From Paragorgia papillata (lineage: Eukaryota; Cnidaria; Anthozoa; Scleralcyonacea; Coralliidae): a DNA stretch of 64,000 nucleotides. This document shows, one piece after another, positions 1-12,600 of this stretch. A model generated the notes under the pieces. The model did not search any database. It was given only the letters and a program-made list of their open reading frames with translations, and was not told where the DNA came from. Numbering within the stretch: the stretch's first letter is position 1; every line of letters begins with the position of its first letter. The position numbers were made by a program, and so were the translations under genes. The stretch is from positions 8,315,501-8,379,500 of the forward strand of contig JAWNZC010000351.1 of assembly GCA_035771165.1 (NCBI GenBank). The letters are read 5' to 3'.

Positions 1-2
1 GC

Positions 3-353
3 GATAAGCAATCCTCCATAATTCGTATTCGTGCCACTGATACCAGTGAGAAGTGCTGCCTCATTAAATTCCGGGCCAAAGATATCCATGCACTGTTTTA
101 TAGAAACGCTAGAAAAAACACCAACTGTCAGCATCGCATATATACTCTTCTTGCAACCAAGGGCGGTTATCAAGTAAAACTTACTTTAAAGGAAAAAGGT
201 TGCCAAAAGGTTGTTTGGAAGAATCACTTGTCTGGTAAAAGCCAAATTCGGTACAGGTCTGATAAGTCCATTGTCTACCTACAAACATGTTTAAACAAAA
301 AATATTTAACAATTAGTCACCGAACTCGAGGTAACTATCGGCGATTAGTATAA
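3..353 (+). CDS. Unidentified basic ORF, open at the left edge
   Basis: An open frame of 116 codons runs from the window edge to TAA at 351-353. It is rich in Lys and Arg, has six Cys residues, and ends in a basic tail. I recognise no domain. Its last 15-18 codons overlap the start of a fold-back repeat (from about 300) that recurs at about 1058-1190, so the C-terminus, if real, was taken from a mobile element. It lies antisense within what should be a downstream intron of the minus-strand peptidase gene. It could be a terminal exon of a plus-strand gene or a chance ORF. The true start and any upstream exon are outside the window. Confidence 0.25.
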   Translation, partial: DKQSSIIRIRATDTSEKCCLIKFRAKDIHALFYRNARKNTNCQHRIYTLLATKGGYQVKLTLKEKGCQKVVWKNHLSGKSQIRYRSDKSIVYLQTCLNKKYLTISHRTRGNYRRLV

Positions 354-430
354 TTTCATAGTGGAAAAGAGGCTTTCCAGCTTTTTGATTGGTCCGCTCA
401 GCGGTGAATCTGAGGCAATATTCACCGCCT
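300..430. mobile_element. Fold-back MITE fragment, same family as 1058-1190
   Basis: It starts TTAACAATTAGTCACCG and continues with a 'cgatagtcacc'-type module. The same motifs, inverted, close the element at 1140-1190. A related GTGAATA-rich fold-back is at 38632-38745. The right boundary is not clear. Confidence 0.45.
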
Positions 431-741
431 AGCGCAGTAACTATTGCATCACAAGAAATTGTTCTTCAAAAGTAGTTTTGGAAAAGAGACTGGTACTTAT
501 TCAAGACTGCACAGACTTTACTCGTTTCAGTCTCCCACTCGGAGTTGTCATTTTGAAGTATGAGATTTTACAATTTGTCGATTCATTGAACTAGTTTTTG
601 GAACAAACAAAAGTATTATTACTATAAACACATTTATCACTGATATGTTGTACATATCAAATATCGAAAAAACAAAACTTTGTAAAGGTAAGGAAGTATA
701 TTTTCTATAATTCTTCGTATTTTTTATAGTACGTTTTGGTT

Positions 742-1464
742 AGGTTTTGGTCGTAGCGATGTTTTCGAAAACTTCGTCATGAGTGAAGAACATATTGAAC
801 ATAAATTAAGTGCAAAAAGTCCGTAAAACAGAAGTCAAAACACCAGAATAAAAGTCTTTTTAAATATATTTGAATATATGTACAAGTTCAGTTCCAAAGT
901 AGGATGTTGTTTACTCTTTTTTTGAAATTATTTACTGACAAAGACTGTGGCTTGCTAACATCGTCTGTGAATAAACAGAATCACCACTGTTAAAATGAAA
1001 GCAGTTGTTTAAAAGTTTCTTGTTTCAACGTTATTGGTTTTTTGTCGACATCTGAAATTATACTAAAACAATTAGTCTTAATATAATCTTATTATACTAA
1101 AACCTCAGTCTCGGTGACTATCGGTGTATTTACGCGGCTCAGTAAATATTCGCCGATAGTCACATCGACTCCGGTGACTAATTGTTAAATAGAAAAACCA
1201 GTAACGTTGAAACAAAACATTTCAAATAACTGCATTCATTTTAGTAATAGAAGCGGAAATTTGTAATAACATCCTGCATGTTTATTATTCATTGCTTATT
1301 TATTTAAAGAAATAAACAACAATTTAAAGAAATTACAACAATTTCTCGCTCTATTACAATTTGTCGCCCCGCAAACATTCCAGGAACTAATGCTTTAGTT
1401 TTCTTTACTCGACGAAGTTTTCGAAAACATCGCTATACGTTCGCTACGACCGAAAACACAACCT
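742..1464. repeat. Large inverted repeat with a second fold-back at its centre
   Basis: The left end (GTCGTAGCGATGTTTTCG...) pairs with the right end near 1411-1464 (...CGAAAACATCGCTA). Inner segments such as 1000-1045 and 1195-1240 also pair. The centre, about 1058-1190, is a separate fold-back, so one element appears inserted in another. No coding capacity is seen. Confidence 0.55.
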
Positions 1465-1946
1465 CGTGCCCAGGCTATTTACTCGGCGCTCGCAACTCGC
1501 GGGAGCACCATGCTAGGCAATAACTATATTGCCCCAGAGTCACTCACTATCAAGTTCAAGTTCATTTATTAATTTCACACAATACAGATTTAAAAATTAC
1601 ATCGAGTGAATAAGCATTAAAAAAGAGAGAGATTAGAAAGAAAGTTACATATTCAATGGAGGAGTATTATGAAGAAATGAGGTTACCGTCTACTATTAGG
1701 TAAAAAACAACTTGAGTAATTGAGCTTATTGAAAGTTAATTGCTATTTGTAAATGTTGTACAATTTTCTTGAAATTACAAACTACTGTATACGAATCAAA
1801 ACAGAAGGAAAAGGAAATAACTAAAATAAATATAGATAAAACTTATACTTGGTTGGAAATTAGATGGAATTTATACTTCTTTTTAAAGGAACTTGTTTTT
1901 TCTAACTGCTTCAGGCAAATGGGAATGGTTTCCCATAGCACAGAAG

Positions 1947-2338
1947 TAGTGGCGCAACTAGGCATCTGGGAGCCCGTGGGATTGATTACTTCGGGGGCCC
2001 TTTCCGATTTTGTGACCGCATTTGTAGGGGGGGTCGGGGGCATGCTCCCCCGGAAAATTTTTGAATCTAGGGTCTCTGAAATGGCATTTCCTGCACTTTG
2101 AGGGCACTTTTGAGCAAAATATACTCACTCACGCTCCGATTCAAAATCTGTTAAAGTGGGCAGGTTATTTGAATAGATTCATAACTGCATTCATTCCATT
2201 CCGCATAGCCTGCGCGCATAGCCTAGTGGAAGACATGATAATAATATAATGTCATGACATGATAATAATGACGTCACAAAATGCTTGGGGCCCCTAATTA
2301 ATTCCTTTTGCTCGGGCCCGTCAGTAGTTGCGCCACTG
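1947..2338. mobile_element. hAT-type MITE with 8-bp target duplication
   Basis: The ends are TAGTGGCGCAACTA and its near-perfect inverse TAGTTGCGCCACTG. The element is flanked by the direct repeat CACAGAAG at 1939-1946 and 2339-2346. An 8-bp duplication and CAGTGGCG-like ends are hAT traits. Inside is the G-rich 'catgctcccccgg ... tctctgaaatggcatttcc' module found again near 18820, 21650, 25262 and 49430. It is non-autonomous; short ORFs here are chance. Confidence 0.85.
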
Positions 2339-2399
2339 CACAGAAGCAGAATAGTTAAAAGTAAATTTACCAAAGTTAGTTCTAATTTTTGGTCGATAA

Positions 2400-2986
2400 A
2401 AGTTGAGATTGGCTGCGTACCTGGTGTTGTAACTTGTGAACATTAGTCACAGGTATTAGAAAATCATGAAATAAGGAAGGGAAACTTGTTAAATTATTGA
2501 ACAGTTTGTGCGTCAAAATGCCAGTTTTTAACTTAATATCAATCTAAATACAGCAATTATTGAATTCACTTCGAAAACTACACTAATAATAGCCTTGGCA
2601 AAAATATTATTTTTCTAAAGAAAAAGCGGGATTTAAGTTTAAAAACAGTTTTTAATTCCAAGACTTGCTTGGATGCTTTTCCTACACTTCAGACTATATC
2701 TGTAAAAACCCACGTATGCTATAAGGACTTTAGTTAGTAATTAAGAACATGTAGGCTAAAATGTTGGCATTTAAACGCTCATTATATATACGAACCTGTT
2801 GAGCCTAAAAATTGAAACAGGTTCTTACTTGAAAAATCAAAAAAAATATTGTTTTTATATGGCAACCAGACTGTGTAAAATATATCTTGTAATTTCAATA
2901 TAAAACATTGCTAATATACTGTACACAAATATTAAACTGCCTCTATACTGATTATACATTTATATAGTTTCAATGTGTACTTAACA
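2400..2986. other. AT-rich intronic or intergenic stretch, nothing recognised
   Basis: No coding similarity, RNA fold or obvious repeat was recognised in this AT-rich segment. It lies downstream, in the minus-strand sense, of the last visible peptidase exon. Confidence 0.4.
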
Positions 2987-3170
2987 AATAGATTCCATTT
3001 TGCCGTTGTCTGTTCAGTTATAGATGCACAGATGACGTCACAACGTGGTAAGAACAAAAAAGTGGTCCACGAGACGCAGTCGAGTGGGTCACTGATGTTC
3101 TTACCACGTTGTTACGTCTTCTGTGCATCTATAACTGAACAGACAACAAAAAATGGAATCTATTTGTTTT
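2987..3170. mobile_element. Palindromic MITE
   Basis: The arms begin AACAAATAGATTCCATTTT and end in the inverse near 3155-3170. Inner arms share CAGTTATAGATGCACAGA, GACGT and AACGTGGTAAGAAC. The loop is about 40 bp. Confidence 0.7.
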
Positions 3171-3650
3171 ATACAATAAAAATTTAAAAGGTTTTTGTCG
3201 GAACGCTTGCCGAATTTTGGGGCACGAAGAAAGAAAAAAGCAAGTCAGCTGAGCTGACGTGATCTGACGTGTCCATGTGTCTGTCCTCTAATAGATCATG
3301 GCCAACAACCAATGAAAACACGCATAGCAACCAGGGTATTGTATAATATAGTATAGACGCTTGTCAAAAAACAGCAACAGTTATCAACCAGTGTAGAGCA
3401 CAGGTACGCGTGTACTGTAGTTTCAGTATTGACAGACAAAAACTAAGAAAATATGAATCTTTTTAAGAACCTAAATAGCCTTAAGTAACACCAAATATAT
3501 AGGAAAATTTGTAGGCTAACTCGGAAAAATCTAGATTCTCATATACAGATTTTTACTGTGCATCACCCCGAAAAATTGCACACATCCAAAAGTTAAAAAG
3601 CCTCAAATAAAAATACGATATAAAAAAACAACAAAAAACGGCAATCTTAC

Positions 3651-6600
3651 CTCCCTCCGCAGCAGAACTGTTCCACGACGTTTTTCTCAAATCTTTAATC
3701 ATGTCAGAATAATTGACGTCAAGACAGCTCTCGCCGTAAGTGTCAAGCATCAGAGTATTCACACGCGCGAACTTTGACAAATCATCCAAACTCTTATCGT
3801 TCATAATCGTGCACAGCACATCGATAGTTATATTTGTCCCAATGGCTCCCTAAAAACATCAATTATAAAACCATTTGCTGAGAAACTATAGGATTATAAC
3901 TGTAAGCACATCAGACAATGTTTTGGCTTAAGCCCAGATCAAACGAGAACGCAAGTCCTGACAAGTTGGCAGTCACGAATTTCTGTGGCGGTCGTTCGAA
4001 CACCCAAATTAACAAAATAAGGTTTCATGAGTGTTTTAAACAAGTTTTAACTTTGTCACGGTACATGATATTTTCGGGAAATTATTCAGAGCGGCTGGCT
4101 GAGATAGCGTGACTGTCAACTTGCGATGACTTGTCACAACGGTTCGCATTTGATTAGGGCTTTAAAGTGCCTATGACGAAAATTAAGTATGTCTTACTTG
4201 AAAGCACACTTAAAATGATAGAATAACATCTTTTGAAGTTTTTCGTTTCCTTGCTTCGTTCTTAAGATATTTCAGTTTGTTTGATATGTAAATTAAACAT
4301 TTTAACGTCACATGTGCATAACGAGTTGTTGAAAAAAGTTATATATCATTCTTTGCTATTATCAAACCAAAATAATTCGTGGGAAGCATGTGCGTGTGTT
4401 TCTCCCAGAACACTAAACAAGTAGATTTTCAAGTGATTATATTTGGCAAAAGCAAAGATATATAACGTTTTTCGATAACTTATTATGCACGTGTGACGTT
4501 GCAACATGCATTTACATCAAGCAAACTGAAATATCTCAAGAACGAAGCAAGGAAACGAAAATATGTTACTCTATATCATTTTAAGTGTTCTTTCAGATAA
4601 AACAAACTTAATTTTCGTTTCATAGGCACTTTAAAGCTTGTTTTCACATCATATTTAAGAAATGGTTCGTGGTTTGGCAGAAGTTGAGAAAGCACAAAAA
4701 AAGCGTAAGAGATGCTCGAAGCTTATAAATTGCAACTTCCCAAGCGCATCCATAATCGATGGAGCCCAAACTATGAACCACTTCTTTTATAATATAGATT
4801 AAGAATAAGACTCAAAATAATGATAAATATATGGCCTTGAAATCACAGGAAGTGTTTCGGTTGTGTTTTCTGTTTACTGTTTGTTGCTTGAACCGTTTAG
4901 CATATATTTTAAATATTTCAAGGCCTCCACCTAATATTTAAATGTTGCCACAGACCAGCTGATAGTCTGCCTTGTTTTAGCGAGTGTTGATTTTTTTATT
5001 TCTTTCCGAAAATGTTTCCCCGTGCTTTTTTTCCTGTGTTCCATGGAGATATAGAGCACGCACGATAACCAATCGGAATAATTTCTTCACACACATTTTT
5101 CTCTATTGATACAAAGAAGGTACCCGAAATAATGTGCCTCGTAAATTGCGTTAAACTCCGAGGGATGTATTTTGAAAAAAATTCGAATACAAACGTCTTC
5201 TATGCCATTTTGATACGGCATCCCCCACAGCATCCCCTCAAATATACCACAATGCACGGCGCGCATCTAACTAGTGACCAGTCCTTTTAACATATTCATC
5301 ATTTCCGAACTCGCCAGTTAAAAATCCACAAATCTTATTGGCTCTCCCACCATCTATTCAGTGATACACGTAGACATGATTAGACAACATTGGCGGAACT
5401 TTAGCCATTAAAAATCCTCCTTTTATGCCAAGTATAGACTAAATTATTATATGGAACAAGTTACTTCCGTTGAAATTGCGTGTTCTCATTGGCTGAGACG
5501 CGTCACGTGGCGATCGATTATTTTCGGGTAATCGACTGGTCGATTACGAGTTTTGTCAGCCATTTTGTTTACAAAAGCTACGACGAAAGAAAACAGCAAA
5601 CATTTTAAGAATTCAGTAACCTAAGGACTAAATCATGTATGAGTGGGACGATCTGGAAGTGAGTTTTAGGATTCCGACATCGAAAACAAGAAGAAGAATG
5701 ACATTGAAAACGGTGAGTCTATGTCACACTTGAGGCCACGCTATACAGTACTGCTCAGAAATAACCTAACAGTGTGTCTGAGGTTGAGGTTAATTTTAAA
5801 CAATGATAGAAATGGTATTAAACTTTAGTAAAGCACAATAAAATTATCTAGTAACACAGAAAAAAAAGACCATATTTTTATTCAGTGTTTTAGAGGCAGT
5901 TTAACTAACACTGAACAGACTTAGATTATGATTAAGCGGAGGTTCAACTAAGTTTGACCTCGGTTTTTGTTAGGTCATTACGGAAAATGTCAGACCTCGG
6001 TCTTTTATGAACGAACCTCGCTCTACGAGCTCGATCCGTACTATCAAGGCCTCGGTCTGATATTTCGCCGCAATTAAAGCACTTTCGGTTAATAATTCTT
6101 ATTGCTTATTCACCGAGCGTGAGGTCTGTACTAGTGAAATATCGGACCGATGTTTTTTTAGTACGGACCGAGACGAGCGCAGCGAGTTGAGGTCTGTGCA
6201 AAAAAACAGAGGTCCGATATTTCACTAGTACAGACCGAACAAGCGAGGTCAATAAGTAGTTTATTATATGGCCATAAATGTTGTGAACGTTCTGTGAAAA
6301 CTCGATCCATCTTTCTTGCGAACTAAACGAAAATGGCAGATATTTTCCCATTTTTAAAGTACTTTCCGTTGAGGTAGAATCCTGAACTTTCTACCCCAAA
6401 TAGTATTTTTCAATTGCTTTTGTTTGACATATTGCTCAAGATTGTACGTTAAGTAGTTGAATAAAAAATCATCTGAAATTCTAATACTTGTGAGAAGTAA
6501 ATGTTATATTATTACGAACAATGTTACGAACATTTTGGACATTTTAAAAACTTTCACAAAACATGGAAACTCGAACTATACATCAAATGAAAGCTTATAA

Positions 6601-9600
6601 AATTTCTAACAACCTATACCTGCACGATATACCTCAACAATGAGTACTTCTGAAATTATAATCCGTCTTGTTGCATAAACTGACATGACTGCCATTTTGT
6701 TTATAAAACTTACGGTCCCGAACGGCAGATTCCGCTCTGAGCGGGCGGATACGTACGGGAAATATCCGACCGCTTATGAACCAATCAAATTACAGGATTT
6801 TCGTATTCGGACCTCTCAGCGCTGCTGCCTTATAATAAGAAGCTTTATTATATGACTATTTCCGCGAGCGGTCTGGAACGTAAAATCCAGCAATTTGATT
6901 GGTTCCTTTGCGGTTTTGATTGGTTCCTGCATGGCATCTGCCGTTCCAGAAGAATTTTATAAACAAAATGAAAGTCAAGTCAGTATACATGCAACAAGAA
7001 CGATAATAATTTCCGAACTATACTCATTGTTGAAATATATCGTGCAGGTATATGTTGCTAGAAATTGTGTTAAGCTTTCATTTGATGTATAGTTTAAGTT
7101 TCCATGTTATGTAAAACTTTTTTTAAATGTTCAAATGTTCGTAGCAATGTTCGAAATATCATGAAATTTACTTCTCACAAATATTATAGAATTTCAAATG
7201 TTTTTTTATTCAATTACGTAACGTACTGTACAACCTTGAGCGATATGTCAAACAAAAGCAATTGAAAAATGCTATTTGGGGTAGAAAGTTCAGGATTCTA
7301 GCTAAACGGAAAGTACTTTAAAAATGGGAAAACACATGCACGCTATTTTGCTTTAGTTCGCAAGAAAGATGGTGGCGAATACGAGCCTAATGCTTTCTCA
7401 AGTTTTCAAAAAACGTTTACAACACTTGTAGTCATATAATAAAAATGCGCTCGCTCAGTCCGTATTAAAAACGTCTGTCCGATATTTCACTAGTACAGAC
7501 CTCGCGCTCGGTCAATAAGTAGTAAATAATAATTGCGAAACCTCGCTTAATTACTACGAACAGAATTGAGTTTCTAAATTAGAAATAAAATTATTACAAA
7601 AAAATAAAAGAACTGAAAAATTTTTTAGGGTTTCTCGAATTTCATAATTATGTTTTATCACTTTTTATTATATAAAATAGAGTGTTTTATTGATTTTTCC
7701 GCCACTAATAAAAGTGATAATCTCACACGTGCGATTATTTATGATAATATGTGACGATTATCGCTGAATCAGCATTATAGTTTAATGCAATTTTTGCAAG
7801 GCAATAGGACAATTTTTTTATATAATAAACAGAACAATACATGGATGTTTGGAAATATGAAATTTATTTCTCGTGTTGAACGGTCAACACCAGATATCCT
7901 GGTCAACACCAGAAATAAATTTCATATTTCCAAGCATCCATGTATTGTTCTCTATATATAGTAAACGGATTACTCCCAACAGGCTATAGCCTAATCCGTA
8001 CCAAATGCAAATGTCAGAAGCCGCATGCGTTCAACAATTTGCTTGCTGAGATCGAAGTATTAACCCCGACTAAATCCGGAGTCTTCATTGGTCTTCGCTG
8101 GGGAAGAGGCAGCGCACTAACAGCTCACGCCAACCGTGTTTGATTATTAAAGACTTATTAACCGAGTGTGAAGTCTGTACGGGAAACTATTTGCCTGAGG
8201 TTTTCGTACAGACCGAGCGACGAAGGAGTGAGGTTTGTGCGATAAAACCGAAGGCAAATATTTTCCAATACAGACCGAGAAAACGAGGTTAATAAGGAAT
8301 TTTTGATATGGCTATTGATTCATTTTATTTTGTTTTGAGCGTTGTTTTCGTCTTCAGAGTATGCTGTTTACCTTATACTGACCTGTTAACTTTTTCGTGT
8401 CGCTTCTCGGCCTTCTTGTTTACGACAGTTCGGCTTTTATTTGTCGTGTTTTTAGATATACAGCTTTTAAGAAAACCAGCAGTAATGTTCCAACACATTT
8501 TATTGTTCAGAATAATTGAATAAAGATACCCAGTTCTCTTTTCAGTATTTGTATTCAAATCAACTCAGGAATTTTCCCGCCAAAACTTACAGGGCCGAGA
8601 AAAAAGCGTATTGACAGGTCGGTCAATATCGTAAAATCCCGACCTCCCAGGAATCAATCAGCATGCTCGTTTTGCGTACGGACCGCAAATCAAACCCAGC
8701 CATATCATAAATACAAGTTAGATGTACATAGTCACATCTACTGTAGTACTAACTCTTTTCTCATCCGGCAGGCCTCTCACTTTATTCACCCATGCAATGG
8801 GGACACCCCAGATAAAGAAGAGTTATCAATAAAATATAAAGTGTCGATCTGTATACCTCAAATTTTCTGTTGTCTTTGTTGTACTGAACAACTCCCATGA
8901 AATTGCCAGCAGTGATTGAAGCAAAGTTTGATATGTCGTTGTTATTGTCAGTTAATGGTTCACACAGTCTATAAAAAATTACACAATGAGCATCAAGTAA
9001 TTTTTTAGACTTAATTTTGGCTTATTAATGTAGTTTTCGGCACTCGATTGATCTTTACTGTCCCGTCGTGCACACCAAAAATGCACAAATTATTAACAAA
9101 ATTAACCAATGTCATGCTCATAATCATCCTCATGCTCATGTTTATTCTCCTGATGCTCATCAGCCTCACCCCAATCCTCATCATCCTACACATCTTCATT
9201 CTCCTCATCTTTCATCATGCTCATCCACCTCATGCTCATCCTCCTCAGGCTCATCTCCCTCAGGCTCATCCACCTCTTGCTCATCCTCCTCTTGCTCATC
9301 CTCCTCATGCTCATCCTCCTCTTGCTCATCCTCCTCTTGCTCATCCTCCTCTTGCTCATCCTCCTCTTGCTCATCCTCCTCATGCTCATCCTCCTCTTGC
9401 TCATCGACCTTATGCTCATCACCTCATGCTCATTCTCATCCTGCTCATCCTCTTTATGCTTATCCACCTCATGCTCATCCTCCTTATGCTTATCCACCTC
9501 ATGCTCATCCTTATCCACCTCATACTCATCCACCTCATGTTCATCCTCCTTATGCTTATCCACCTTATGTTCATCGACGTTATGCTCATCCACCTCATGC

Positions 9601-12600
9601 TCATCCTCATCCTGCTCATCCTCTTTATACTTATCCACCTCATGCTCATCCTCATCCTGCTGATGCTCATCCTTCTCATGTTATCCACCTCGTGCTCACC
9701 CTCCTCGTGTTCATCCTTCTCGTCTTCAGCCACCCCATGCTCATCCGCCTCGTGCTCATCCACCTCATGCTCATCCACCTCATGCTCATCCTCCCCATGC
9801 TCATCCTCCTCATGCTCATCCTCCTCATGCTCATCCACCTCATGCTCATGCCCATCCTCCTCATGTTCATCCACCTCATGCTCATGCCCATCCTCCTCAT
9901 GCTCATCCTCCTCATGTTCATCCACCTCATGCTCATGCCCATCCTCCTCATGTTCATCCTCCTCATGCTCATCCACCTCATGCTCATGCCCATCCTCCTC
10001 ATGTTCATCCTCCTCATGCTCATCCACCCCATGCTCATCCACCTCATGCTCATCCTCATGCTCATCCACCTCATGCTCACCCACCTCATGCTCATCCTCC
10101 TTATGCTCATCCTCCTTATGCTTATCCACCTTATGTTCATCGACCTCATGCTCATCCACCTCATGCTCACCCACCTCATGCTCATCCTCCTTATGCTCAT
10201 CCTCCTTATGCTTATCCACCTCATGCTTATCCTCATGCTCATCCACCTCATGCTCACCCACCTCATGCTCATCCTCCTTATGCTCATCCTCCTTATGCTT
10301 ATCCACCTTATGTTCATCGACCTCATGCTCATCCTCATCCTGCTCATCCTCTTTATGCTTATCCACCTTATGCTCATCCTCATCCTGCTGATGCTCATCG
10401 TTCTCATGTTATCCACCTCATCCTCATTCTCATCTTCCTCATGCTCATCCTCCTCATGTCCATCTTCCTTATGCTCACCTTCCTCGTATCCTCCTCATGC
10501 TCACCCACCTGATGGTCACCCTCCTCATGCTTATCCACTTCATGCTCATCCTCCTCATACTCATCCTCCTCGTGTTCATCCACCTCATGCTCATCCTCCT
10601 CATGCTCATCCTCTTCATCCTCCTTCATGCTCATCCACGTCATACTCATCCATCTCATGCTCATCCTCCTCGTGTTCATCCTTCTCGTCTTCAGCCACCC
10701 CATGCTCATCCGCCTCGTGCTCATCCACCTCATGCTCATCCACCTCATGCTCATCCTCCCCATGCTCATCCTCCTCTAGCCTGGTACCCTGGCCCAATCA
10801 AAGAATATGGGCCAGGTAACCACTAAAGACTTCTGCTTTCCTATTGGTTAAATTTTCGCGCGTTTTTAGTGGCTATGAGTAAAACTGCAATCGTCATAAG
10901 TGGATTTAGCCCTGATGACGCGAGAATGAGATTAGTGGTTACCTGGCCCATATTTCTTTTGAAATTGGGCCAGGGAACCAGGCTAATCCTCCTCATGCTC
11001 ATCCTCCTCATGCTCATCCACCTCATGCTCATGCCCATCCTCCTCATGTTCATCCACCTCATGCTCATGCCCATCCTCCTCATGCTCATCCTCCTCATGT
11101 TCATCCACCTCATGCTCATGCCCATCCTCCTCATGCTCATCCACCTCATGCTCATGCCCATCCTCCTCATGTTCATCCTCCTCATGCTCATCCACCCCAT
11201 GCTCATCCACCTCATGCTCATCCTCATGCTCATCCTCCTCATGCTCATCCACCTCATGCCCATCCTCCTCATGTTCATCCTCCTCATGTTCATCCTCCTG
11301 CTTTTAGTCCCATAACCTAAACCAGATAAATCGTTTTGACGACCAAAAATGTCAATAACGACTTTTCTGAAAATGGTTGTTCTACCATTTATTAGAAAGC
11401 CCTCGTCAAACTCTATCGAATGGTCTTGGTTCCGTGACGTAATCATTTGGGCGTGACGACCAAAATTGTCAATAACAACTTTTAAGAAATGAAACGTGTC
11501 ACCTATATATACATACAATATGGAGTATCACTATACACAACAATATCCGGGCAATCAGATATTGTCTCAACCAATTTCTCAAAACTTGTCATGAACTATA
11601 AATAAACAACAACAAGAACTAGCCTGAACTTCTCTGAAAGTTGCTGCCGTCCCTCGTCGCTCATCACCATCGATTGAATTTTCATTGTAGCGTTACCGAT
11701 GTGCTGTGTACATGTTGCTCCAGTTGTCTGCAATGAAGCCGTCACAACCTCCAAGTACTGCTGAAAGTCTAACTGAGCCAATACAGGAGCACTTGTTGCC
11801 ACAGCACCTGAAAAATGTTCAGACCAAAAACGGTACATCGTCAGCTATATCCAAGCTCTGGTCACTAATATAAAACGCCTTCCCAAAGTCAAAATGGATC
11901 AATTAACTTTATGTTAACTCCAACATGCATGCACTGCTCCAAGTTGATTCGATCAGTAGGCCCATTCCTTCAGGAACGATACAGTAACCCGGTGAAAAAA
12001 CGCCTGAAAAAACGCCGAGTGCAAAAAATGCACTTGAGCTATATGCGTCACGATTTTTTATAGACAATTTCTAATAATACTTACAGAATCGACAGACACA
12101 AAGAAATTATTGCATGAAACTTTTTCGATGCCAAGAATTATGAAGATGAAAGTGATGGCCAGGACAAATTTATAAAGAATATGAAATATTCATAATGTAC
12201 AACACTCGAAAAACACAGTAAAAAGTAAGTAATAATAAATTAACTAATTGTCCAAAGCGAAAAAGCATGTACCTACGACAAGATGAGGAAACTTTAAGCG
12301 GAACCATGCAGATAAAGAACCTGGATACGATCCGCCAAAACAAATCCATTTGCTTTCACTCAGTTTGAACTGGATGGTCATTGCCTTGATGAATGCCGCT
12401 AAATCTGCGAGAGCTTGTTCACTATTCAAGAACTGCAAACTCTCCACACTCATATCTCTACAAAGTAATTAGAATAGTAGAGAAGTAACAGAGTCGTGTT
12501 TGCATGTAAAAGTAATACGCACCAGACTGAGTGTAATTCCCGTAGCAGAGAGTTCGTCCCGGTTCCCTAAAGATGACGTTACACGGGACGATTTTTACCG

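Noticed and set aside
9048..11315. Long ORFs of Asp/Glu/His/Val, Ser/Cys or Leu/Met/Ile repeats on both strands
   Set aside because: They come from a 15-bp minisatellite with no stop codons in several frames. It is intronic and is interrupted by a MITE.
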